Below are positions 34,916 to 41,883 of a DNA stretch of 64,000 nt, one piece after another. Each line of letters starts with the position of its first letter. Positions within the stretch are counted from its first letter, which is position 1. Below the pieces are notes generated by a model. That model saw nothing but the letters and a program-made list of their open reading frames with translations. It did not search any database and had not been told where the DNA came from. The translations under genes were made by a program, and so were the position numbers. Source of the stretch: Leeuwenhoekiella aestuarii (lineage in GTDB: Bacteria > Bacteroidota > Bacteroidia > Flavobacteriales > Flavobacteriaceae); NCBI RefSeq assembly GCF_004104055.1, contig NZ_QOVJ01000001.1:496001-560000 (forward strand), in the 5' to 3' direction.

Positions 34916-36208
34916 CTAGTTTAACACTTCAGTTATATTTTCAGTAAGCTTCTTCAACAAATTCGCCTGTTCTACTAATGCTAATTTATTAGGTGTTTTT
35001 CGCAGAGTATCTAAATCTATTTCAGTGAGAGCATTTAAAGCCTTCTTAAGTAGGGCTTCGGGTTTATCTTTGGCTTTTTTGTTATCTATAGTGTTTTTGC
35101 TGTCGTTAAAAGTTTCCATTAAACCTTCACGCATTTCTTCTTTCCATTTATTATCGCGCTGATTAAGTAATCTGGTAATGTCATCTTCATTGCCGGCTTT
35201 TTTAATTACACTGTCAATATCCTCTTCTTCGTAGTCCTTAATCAATTCATTGTAACTATTTGAAAAATTTGTCCACGTTTTTTCATCATTTAGAAAGTTA
35301 TTATTTGCAGTTGATGAAATTGCCCTAAAGTCAAAATCGCCCTTTTCCTCTAGGCGTATAAAATCAAAACTGATGTTCCTTAAATCAACTTCCACTTCAT
35401 CGAGTTTATTTTCAGGAAGCCATTTTATTCTACCACTCTGCACTTTTTTAATTGCTGAATTAAGTTTTAACAAATCATCTTCACAACCTCTAGGTAAGCG
35501 TGTATATAAACCTGTATATCCATATGTTTCTAAGTATTGGTCTATCAACTCCATAACCTCTAAATTCAGACTCACATCTTTAACGGAGTCGAACCCCATA
35601 TATTCAGCAATTTGCTTTAAAGTGAACCTCTTCTCTTTCATATCACGAGCATGCAAATATTTTTCGATCGGATTATAGTCGACTTTGCTATCAGCTCCCA
35701 TTTGAAAGGAAGTTTCTAATCTTAAAATTTCTCTCTCATCTGCATCTTCAGGAAGAATTCTAGCTGTAAAATAAGAGCATTTATCTTTAGTGTTTTGATC
35801 ATAGTTATTATCATTAGAAATTTTCCTAAGTAAAGAAGCTCTTCGGTTGCCATCAACAATAACACCATCCATCGTAATGATTCCAGGTTCTAATTGACCA
35901 TTTTTCGCTAAATTTTCGATCGTCTTTTTATTCCTCTTTTCATTTGAGTAATACAAAAATTGAGCAATCTTGTTGGAATCGTTTTCATCATCAACATCTA
36001 ACGTCCCATATTCTCTTTTATAAGATTTAACCAAGCTGCTAATGCGACCATTTTCAACATTATAAGCAAGAAAATCAATTGGAATTTTATAAACATCAAA
36101 TTCTCGAATCTCACCTTGGTATAAAAGTTTTGTTCCAGTAGCTACCGGTTTACCTTTAATTATTTCTCGTATTTTAATTTTTCTTGCACTGGAGTTCATG
36201 TTAGTCAA
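34916..36208 (-). CDS. ParB/DGQHR-like domain protein (island gene 3)
   Basis: The 430 aa protein has an N-terminal ParB/sulfiredoxin-like fold. It includes FDVYKIPIDFLAYNVENGRISSLV, a helical stretch KKTIENLAKNGQLEPGIITMDGVIVDGNRRASLLRKI (DGNRR corresponds to the ParB box-II GxRR), and YNPIEKYLHARDMKEKRFTLKQIAEYMGF, an HTH-like part. The C-terminal half is charged and helical. ParB-like proteins bind DNA, and the fold can hydrolyse CTP or act as a nuclease; relatives (DndB, DpdB) occur in DNA-modification systems. Its start overlaps the stop of the 36201 gene by 8 bases. Its role is probably DNA recognition or regulation, as inference. Confidence 0.75.
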   Translation of the reverse strand: MTNMNSSARKIKIREIIKGKPVATGTKLLYQGEIREFDVYKIPIDFLAYNVENGRISSLVKSYKREYGTLDVDDENDSNKIAQFLYYSNEKRNKKTIENLAKNGQLEPGIITMDGVIVDGNRRASLLRKISNDNNYDQNTKDKCSYFTARILPEDADEREILRLETSFQMGADSKVDYNPIEKYLHARDMKEKRFTLKQIAEYMGFDSVKDVSLNLEVMELIDQYLETYGYTGLYTRLPRGCEDDLLKLNSAIKKVQSGRIKWLPENKLDEVEVDLRNISFDFIRLEEKGDFDFRAISSTANNNFLNDEKTWTNFSNSYNELIKDYEEEDIDSVIKKAGNEDDITRLLNQRDNKWKEEMREGLMETFNDSKNTIDNKKAKDKPEALLKKALNALTEIDLDTLRKTPNKLALVEQANLLKKLTENITEVLN

Positions 36209-37100
36209 TTTTAAAAAATTCTTTTATTATAATATTTAGGTTATCGATTGTTTTTAAGTTTAGATAATAATCACAATCTCTAAAAACTTTTTTAAAATCA
36301 GAGTTGCGTGCAATCCATCCTGCCCCATCAAGAATATTTATTACTAGAGTATTTGAGTCCGCCTGGGAATCTTGAACTATGGGTTGTATTGTAACTTTGT
36401 AATATGTTGTTTGTTTAGAACTTGTTGTAAGGTAAAAGCTTGAATTTATTATTATATGTTTGTCACCTAATGAAATTGTAGTCAATTGTTTATTGGAAAA
36501 ATGAGGTAAGTCTTTCTTGCCAAATTCAAGGCCGTATAAGTCTACAATTTGTCTGATTTTATTGTCAAGTTTGCTCAAGTATAAATCACGGTATTTGATG
36601 TTATAACTTGTTGTTATTTTATCTTTAATTAAGTTTCGGATATAGTCATCATTTTTTAATCGTTCTATTGTGTTATTATCAATTCGGAAATCGTGTAGAA
36701 TAAATTTTGGGACTATGGCAGAAAACTTCGAGCTAACATATCCTGATGCAAAAAGCTCGCAATACTCTTCCATCAAACTCGGGTTGGATATCAGTTCGGA
36801 ACGGAGTTTCTTAGTCGACCATTCTGATTCAAAAGTATAGCCCTTATTTAGTCTTATCCAGGAAACAACTCTTTTAAACTTCTCTCCACTTATACCTAGT
36901 AGTGTTATAATTTTCTCAATAGAATCGCGGTCCTTGTGAATAAAAGATTTGAGGCCATTTGAGGTCTCTATACCTGATAATTTTTCTTTTAATTGTTTAA
37001 CTTCTGAGTTAAGATAATTTTCATAATAAGCTTCTATCTTGCTATCACATAAAAACATTGTCGTTGTTTTTAGGGCCTCCTTATAAACTATCTTACTCAT
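36201..37100 (-). CDS. Putative restriction-endonuclease-like protein with DpnII/MboI-like C-terminus (island gene 2)
   Basis: The 299 aa protein lies 3 bases downstream of the methyltransferase gene, where a cognate endonuclease is expected. The N-terminal 160 residues are helical, with VVSWIRLNKGYTFESEW and FILHDFRIDNNTIERLKNDD. The C-terminus has NSSFYLTTSSKQTTYYKV, then LVINILDGAGWIARNSDF and CDYYLNLKTIDNL. This order (xxNFY..GSK..E..R, then DGxGW, then YxxNLxxL) resembles the second half of DpnII/MboI-type enzymes. However, the acidic residue expected before NFY is not evident (IIINSSFY), so catalysis is uncertain. It could be an active REase of a divergent family or a recognition subunit. 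Confidence 0.5.
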   Translation of the reverse strand: MSKIVYKEALKTTTMFLCDSKIEAYYENYLNSEVKQLKEKLSGIETSNGLKSFIHKDRDSIEKIITLLGISGEKFKRVVSWIRLNKGYTFESEWSTKKLRSELISNPSLMEEYCELFASGYVSSKFSAIVPKFILHDFRIDNNTIERLKNDDYIRNLIKDKITTSYNIKYRDLYLSKLDNKIRQIVDLYGLEFGKKDLPHFSNKQLTTISLGDKHIIINSSFYLTTSSKQTTYYKVTIQPIVQDSQADSNTLVINILDGAGWIARNSDFKKVFRDCDYYLNLKTIDNLNIIIKEFFKID

Positions 37101-37103
37101 ATA

Positions 37104-38450
37104 TTATTTAAAAATATTTGTTAGTAATCTTTTTGCTACATCCCTTACAACAGGAACACATACTGAATTGCCTAATAAATCATATCCCAATTTAATAGAT
37201 TGCTCATTTTTCTCAAATTCGTCAAGACTATAAGATTCAGGATACCCAAATAATCGTAAACCTTCTTTAAGGGAGAGACGCCTAATTCCATCTCCATCCA
37301 CTACTCCACAAGCATTCATATCCATTGCGACCATTGTTGGAGCTAGGTTTTGGCTATCTAATATGTGACTAATTGGAAAAGATAATTTCCCAGTAACAAT
37401 GTTGTACCCTTTAGGTAGTGTTTCGTCCGGTATTCTTTCCGTATATGATCTTCCGCTTATCATATTAACCACTTTCTTTTTTGGATGTTCTAACACTAAA
37501 TATTTTTTTTCAACAAGGTCATCTAGAATATTCTGCAGGTTTTTATTTGGATAAAACGTTTGGATTTGTTTGTATGTGAGTGGCATTCCGTCCATCCAAT
37601 CAATTCCGATTTCCAACGCCCAAGACCTACGCCTTCGTTGTTTGAATAGTAAATTTAACAGTACCTTTTGTTGTGAGGATACTGATCCCTTATATTCAAA
37701 ATCCCAACTATGAATATTTCGCTTTCCTCCTCTTTTATCTTTTAGGAATTTACCATCTAATTCTTCAGGTTTATAATGGCGCAAAAGCTTTTTAGTAAAC
37801 TCATTGTTGAGGCAAGGTTGATTATAAAGTAAAGAGTCTTTTATAATTGATTTTGGTTTGGGGTCAAATTTCAAATCAACTTTACCATATTTTTTTTTAC
37901 ACCCGACTATGAATACCCGTTTACGAACTTGAGCAACACCAAAATTCGATGCATCTAACATTTCATATTCAACATTAAAACCTAGCTTATTCCTAAGTAT
38001 ATTAAGAATAACTGCTAAGGTTCTACCAATTTCATCAGAAGGTTTCTTCTTATCGTGACCAATTAAACCTTCAACATTTTCAAGGATAAAACCATCAATA
38101 TTCTTAAGGTGAAACTCTAATATTCGTTCAATTTCAAAAAATAGAGTTCCTCTCGTTTCTGAAAAACCTCTTTGTTTGCCTGCGGCACTAAAAGCTTGGC
38201 ATGGAAATCCCCCAAGTAGTATGTTAAACGGTTCTATTTCTTTTGCCTCTATTTTCGTTATATCCGTAGGCTCTATTTGCTCGTTAGGGAAGTTTAAGTT
38301 CAACGCCTTAATTGCACTCTTTTTTACTTCTGATGTAAACATACATTTCGTTGTAAGACCTAAATCATAAGCAGCCTGCTCCAATCCAAGCCTAATACCT
38401 CCTAACCCTGCAAATAGATCAATAAATTTTATATCTATGTTATTTTTCAT
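37104..38450 (-). CDS. DNA (cytosine-5)-methyltransferase (island gene 1)
   Basis: The 448 aa enzyme methylates cytosine C5 using S-adenosylmethionine. Motif I is FIDLFAGLGGIRLGLEQA, motif IV is GGFPCQAFSAAGKQRG with the catalytic Cys, motif VI is ENVEGLI, and motif VIII is SNFGVAQVRKRVFIVG. The target-recognition region spans about 215-365, and motif X is LGYDLLGNSVCVPV. All key motifs are intact, so it should be active. It heads the five-gene operon, as expected when host DNA must be protected first. The recognition site cannot be read from the sequence. Confidence 0.95.
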   Translation of the reverse strand: MKNNIDIKFIDLFAGLGGIRLGLEQAAYDLGLTTKCMFTSEVKKSAIKALNLNFPNEQIEPTDITKIEAKEIEPFNILLGGFPCQAFSAAGKQRGFSETRGTLFFEIERILEFHLKNIDGFILENVEGLIGHDKKKPSDEIGRTLAVILNILRNKLGFNVEYEMLDASNFGVAQVRKRVFIVGCKKKYGKVDLKFDPKPKSIIKDSLLYNQPCLNNEFTKKLLRHYKPEELDGKFLKDKRGGKRNIHSWDFEYKGSVSSQQKVLLNLLFKQRRRRSWALEIGIDWMDGMPLTYKQIQTFYPNKNLQNILDDLVEKKYLVLEHPKKKVVNMISGRSYTERIPDETLPKGYNIVTGKLSFPISHILDSQNLAPTMVAMDMNACGVVDGDGIRRLSLKEGLRLFGYPESYSLDEFEKNEQSIKLGYDLLGNSVCVPVVRDVAKRLLTNIFK

Positions 38451-38533
38451 TATTACCTTTTTATTGAGACACTTAAGTCTTTAACACCCAAATTCAAAAC
38501 CTATACAGTTTTGGTAAAAACTTCTGACGGAAA

Positions 38534-38647
38534 TTACTGTCGGTTTTGCAGATAAGCACTGAACATCTAGTGACTTTCTCCTGATTTATTAGCCAACCAA
38601 ATTTGCTTTAAAGCTTTTTGTTCCATTACTTCATTAATCCGGTTCAT
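38534..38647 (-). pseudogene. Remnant of an XRE (C-protein-like) regulator
   Basis: The ATG at 38647 gives MNRINEVMEQKALKQIWLAN then KSGESH, a stop (TAG, 38567-38569), then MFSAYLQNRQ and a second stop (TAA, 38534-38536). The pieces match the first half of a Bacteroidota-type HTH regulator of the form MNRI.E.L..KG.KQ.WLA...GKS...V..Y..NR.Q. The C-terminal half is missing. Such regulators commonly precede cytosine methyltransferase genes. The rest of the 513-base gap (38451-38963) holds no gene that I can see, apart from the repeat beside tRNA-Asn. An 8-base palindrome ACTTAAGT at 38471-38478 lies 20 bases before the methyltransferase start. Confidence 0.6.
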
Positions 38648-38918
38648 TTCAGACGTTGTTTATTGAGTCCCAAAATAATCAGTTTATTTAAATATCTCTA
38701 AAAACTGTGTATAAAATGTAAATATTCTGTTTAGGTACGGTCGAAAAGGGCAAGCTCTTTCGGTTTGACAAGCTAGGCTTTTTACATTGGCAAAAACAGT
38801 ACGTGATCAACTACAATATTACTTTTTCTTTAGCTAGCAAGTGAACTGGTCTTAAAAGAACAATATTTTCTTATGTTATTTTATCTCTTGATAAACGGTT
38901 GGATAAACCAAAACGCCT

Positions 38919-38962
38919 AAAAACAAAAAAGCCTCAACTATAGATAGTTAAGGCTTAATTTT
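38919..38962 (-). repeat. 44-bp direct repeat, right copy; tRNA-Asn terminator
   Basis: This is the partner of 31854-31897 with two mismatches. On the minus strand it directly follows tRNA-Asn and forms a 12-bp hairpin (38929-38940 and 38945-38956), where one of the two mismatches gives a G-U pair, followed by a T6 run. It is thus the tRNA's terminator and a possible attachment-site copy. Confidence 0.8.
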
Positions 38963-38963
38963 G

Positions 38964-39037
38964 CTCCCCCTCTTGGGCTCGAACCAAGGACCCTTTGATT
39001 AACAGTCAAATGCTCTAACCAACTGAGCTAAGGAGGA
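38964..39037 (-). tRNA. tRNA-Asn (GTT)
   Basis: The minus strand folds as a 74-nt cloverleaf. The acceptor stem TCCTCCT pairs with AGGGGGA (one G-U), the D-arm is GCTCAGTTGGTTAGAGC, the anticodon stem-loop is TTTGA-CTGTTAA-TCAAA with anticodon GTT, and the T-arm is CTTGG-TTCGAGC-CCAAG. The discriminator base is G, and CCA is not encoded. Confidence 0.96.
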
Positions 39038-39215
39038 ATTTAATCTTAAAATTTTTAAAGCCACTTTGGCGTATCGCAATACTACCGGTTGTTGTGCTTT
39101 AAAGAACGTTTCGCTTATTTGCTGAAAGCGGATGCAAATATACACAACTATTTAAACCCACAAAATAAATTTCAAAAAAATATTTAGCGCTTTTTAGCTG
39201 TTTTATTTTTTGCCC

Positions 39216-40550
39216 TTAGCCACCGGTAATCCAGCGGTAAATATCATTTCCGTTAGCATATAACACTAAGGCAATTAGCAAGAAGAAGCCTATCATCTGA
39301 GCATATTCTAAAAACTTATCGCTCGGTTTTCTTCCGGTAACCATCTCGTATAGTAAGAACATAACGTGACCTCCGTCTAATGCCGGGATCGGCAGAATGT
39401 TCATAAACGCTAAAATAATAGAGATAAAGGCCGTGGTTTCCCAGAATGATAACCAGTTCCACGTATCCGGAAACAAGCCGGCAATAGCTCCAAAACCTCC
39501 AACCTGAGAGGCTCCTTTTTTTGTAAAGACGTATTTAAATTGTGTTGCATAATCGTGCAGCACCCAATATCCATAACTAATCCCTTCGGTTATGCTTTCG
39601 CCAAAACCATATTCTCGCTTGTGACGCTCAGGCATTATATAATCTTCATCTAAAAATTTAAACCCTACTCCCACCATTTCTGCACCGCCAAGATCAACAT
39701 CAAACTTACGTTCTACACCGTCACGAAGCACCGTAATTGTCGCAACCGTATCTTTCTCTTTTTGCAGTGCATAGGTAGCATCGCTTTTGTATTTAATGGG
39801 ATAACCGTTGATACTCAACAGCTTATCTGTACCTAAAACTCCTGCTTTTTTGGCTCCGCCGAAAACAGAATCAAGTTTGACCGGTGTACGGGGTACATTC
39901 ACGCCAAACATCTCACCAGATTTAAACAACTCCATCCCGATGTCGTCAGGAAGGGTTAATTCTTCTTCACCACCATTCTCATGCACTACAGTCACCTTAG
40001 CGACATCGCGCATCATCAACATCTGCGGGAAATCCATTTGATCTTCTAAAGGGACCCCATTTACAGAACGAATTTTATCCCCCTGTTCAAAACCATATTG
40101 CTCCATAGTAGGCGCAAAACCAAAACCGTATTTGAGATCATCTGCAGTAGAATACTCTTCTCCATAACTAGCAATGATCATAATGTAGATAAAAAAGCCC
40201 AGTACAATATTGACCGTCACCCCACCTATCATTACAATAAGTCGCTGCCAGGCTGGTTTAGAACGAAACTCCCACTCTTTAGGTTCCTGAGCCATCGCTT
40301 CTTTATCCATACTCTCATCGATCATCCCGGCGATCTTTACATAGCCCCCCAAAGGCAACCAACCGATACCGTACACGGTCTCGCCTATCTTCTTCTTAAA
40401 GAGCGAAAACTTGACATCAAAGAATAAAAAGAATTTTTCTACCCGTATTTTAAAAAGTCTGGCTGGTATAAAATGCCCAAACTCGTGAAGTACTATCAAT
40501 ATTGAAAGGCTCAAAAATAACTGAGCTCCTTTTACAAAAAATGGATCCAT
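39216..40550 (-). CDS. rseP: RIP metalloprotease RseP (M50 site-2 protease)
   Basis: The 444 aa inner-membrane protease has its zinc site H22-E-F-G-H26 in the first transmembrane helix. Two PDZ-like segments lie in the periplasmic part (KIRSVNGVPLEDQMDFPQML; GTDKLLSINGYPIKYKSDATY). The second catalytic motif is NILPIPALDGGH near residue 385. It cleaves anti-sigma factors or remnant signal peptides within the membrane. It is a single gene whose 3' side faces tRNA-Asn. The 240-base gap upstream contains only a small AAGGCA-TTA-TGCCTT hairpin (40635-40649). Confidence 0.93.
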   Translation of the reverse strand: MDPFFVKGAQLFLSLSILIVLHEFGHFIPARLFKIRVEKFFLFFDVKFSLFKKKIGETVYGIGWLPLGGYVKIAGMIDESMDKEAMAQEPKEWEFRSKPAWQRLIVMIGGVTVNIVLGFFIYIMIIASYGEEYSTADDLKYGFGFAPTMEQYGFEQGDKIRSVNGVPLEDQMDFPQMLMMRDVAKVTVVHENGGEEELTLPDDIGMELFKSGEMFGVNVPRTPVKLDSVFGGAKKAGVLGTDKLLSINGYPIKYKSDATYALQKEKDTVATITVLRDGVERKFDVDLGGAEMVGVGFKFLDEDYIMPERHKREYGFGESITEGISYGYWVLHDYATQFKYVFTKKGASQVGGFGAIAGLFPDTWNWLSFWETTAFISIILAFMNILPIPALDGGHVMFLLYEMVTGRKPSDKFLEYAQMIGFFLLIALVLYANGNDIYRWITGG

Positions 40551-40790
40551 AAATTTTACTAACTAGTGGCCAATGCCATCACTTGTTATAAAGGTTAACC
40601 CCCTTATAAAAACAGAAATTAAGAAAATAATTAAAAGGCATTATGCCTTAAAAAGTGCACAAAAGTAACCTTTTACATTCGCATACAAAAGTATTTGCAT
40701 CAAGCTGCTATAGGCTTTTAAAAACTTAGTGCCCTAATACTTTTTAAAAGCGCTTGCTGCATCGTAATTTTGTAGCCTAAAACGCAGATT

Positions 40791-41471
40791 ATGCTTCAGT
40801 TTTTTGCTCGATACAAAAAGTTTGCCATTGTAATGGCTGTTCTTTCCGCAGTCATTCTTTATACCTTTTACTCGTTGATGAAGCCTGCACCCAGTTTGCC
40901 TATCTACCAACCTGATATGGTTGACCGATCACTAGTAGACAGTACGGTTCAGTTTGTAAAGAAATACCATAAGATAGCCGACTTTAAACTGGTGAATCAA
41001 AATGGCGATACGATTACTCAGGACGACTATCCCGGCATTTATGTAGCTGATTTCTTTTTTACCACCTGTCAGACGATTTGCCCTATTATGACCGATCATA
41101 TGCTACACATTCAGGAACAGCTTAAAGACGATGCTTCGGTTAAATTGTTATCGCATACCGTGATCCCGGCGACTGATACGGTTGCGCAACTCAAACGCTA
41201 TGCGTTAGCAAAAGGAGTTGACGATTCTAAATGGAATTTAGTCACCGGCCCTAAAAAAGAGATTTATGAGCTGGCGCGAAAAAGCTACCTCGCAGTCAAA
41301 ACTCAAGGGAACGGCGATAAATATGATATGATTCATACCGAAAACTTTATGCTCATCGATTCTAAGAAACGCATCAGAGGTTTTTATGACGGTACAGACC
41401 CTGAAGCTATCGAGCAACTCCTAGAAGATATCGCGATCTTAAAAAGGATTGAAAAGCGTTCTGATACTTAA
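40791..41471 (+). CDS. SCO1/SenC-family copper chaperone
   Basis: The 226 aa protein is anchored by an N-terminal helix (residues 11-29) with a thioredoxin-like domain outside. The copper ligands are C93-x3-C97 (TTCQTICP) and H182 (YDMIHTENFMLID). SCO proteins deliver copper to, or reduce, cytochrome c oxidase CuA. No oxidase gene is nearby. The downstream feoA starts 174 bases after its stop. Confidence 0.9.
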   Translation: MLQFFARYKKFAIVMAVLSAVILYTFYSLMKPAPSLPIYQPDMVDRSLVDSTVQFVKKYHKIADFKLVNQNGDTITQDDYPGIYVADFFFTTCQTICPIMTDHMLHIQEQLKDDASVKLLSHTVIPATDTVAQLKRYALAKGVDDSKWNLVTGPKKEIYELARKSYLAVKTQGNGDKYDMIHTENFMLIDSKKRIRGFYDGTDPEAIEQLLEDIAILKRIEKRSDT

Positions 41472-41625
41472 GTCTGCATTAAACATACTTTTAATAAACG
41501 GATACGCCCACAATACCTTAAGAATTGAACAGCTTTTAACTTCGAGACCGGCCTTAGCGCATTTAAATATCGATTATCGAGTAAAATCTTTTTACATCTG
41601 TTGCATTTCCATTACTTTTGCCTTG

Positions 41626-41642
41626 TTTAAATTCAATCTAAA
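41626..41642. promoter_or_regulatory. Imperfect palindrome before feoA (possible DtxR-type operator)
   Basis: TTTAAATTCAATCTAAA matches its own reverse complement at 14 of 17 positions and has the TTTA...TAAA ends of DtxR/MntR-type sites. It lies directly before the TTG proposed as the feoA start. It is weaker than the box at 48184-48199, and with such AT-rich DNA chance is possible. Confidence 0.3.
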
Positions 41643-41645
41643 TAA

Positions 41646-41883
41646 ATTGACTACTTCATTAGATCTTTTAAAGCGTGGCGAAAAAGCCATAATCGTAGAG
41701 TTTACCTTAGACATGGTTCCTCTTAAGCTTTTAGAAATGGGCTGTTTGCCCGGAAACGAAGTAGAACTGGTACAGATCGCACCTTTTAAAGACCCCATGT
41801 ACCTCAATATAAATGGCAGTCACCTTGCTATACGCAAAGAGACCGCCAGTCACATCACTGTAGAAAAGCTGTCCCATGAGTAA
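41646..41883 (+). CDS. feoA: FeoA-family protein
   Basis: The 78 aa SH3-like FeoA domain reads TSLDLLKRGEKAIIVEFTLDMVPLKLLEMGCLPGNEVELVQIAPFKDPMYLNINGSHLAIRKE. The open frame extends back to 41449, but only the last 78 residues match the family length, so I take TTG at 41646 as the start. FeoA supports FeoB-dependent ferrous iron uptake. Its stop overlaps the feoB start by 8 bases, showing translational coupling. Confidence 0.85.

Larger units (their letters stand above)
31854..38962. mobile_element. Defence-type genomic island bounded by direct repeats at tRNA-Asn
   Basis: The 7.1-kb segment between the two 44-bp repeats holds only the five-gene methyltransferase/helicase operon and a regulator remnant. 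It is visibly richer in A+T than both flanks. The right repeat ends one base from the 3' end of tRNA-Asn, a classic integration neighbourhood. No integrase, transposase or relaxase is present, so if it was mobile it was mobilised in trans or has lost its integrase. The boundaries are inference from the repeats. Confidence 0.55.

Noticed and set aside
32039-38450. Island operon as DISARM, BREX, Dnd or Dpd
   Set aside because: The SNF2-type helicase and C5 methyltransferase fit DISARM in part, and the ParB-like gene recalls Dnd/Dpd. No DUF1998, PLD, PglZ, BrxC, cysteine-desulfurase or TGT-like gene is present, so I did not assign any of these names.
41449-41883. 144-aa FeoA with long N-terminal extension
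   Set aside because: The first 66 residues have no FeoA similarity and overlap the SCO1-like gene end; the family length fits TTG 41646.
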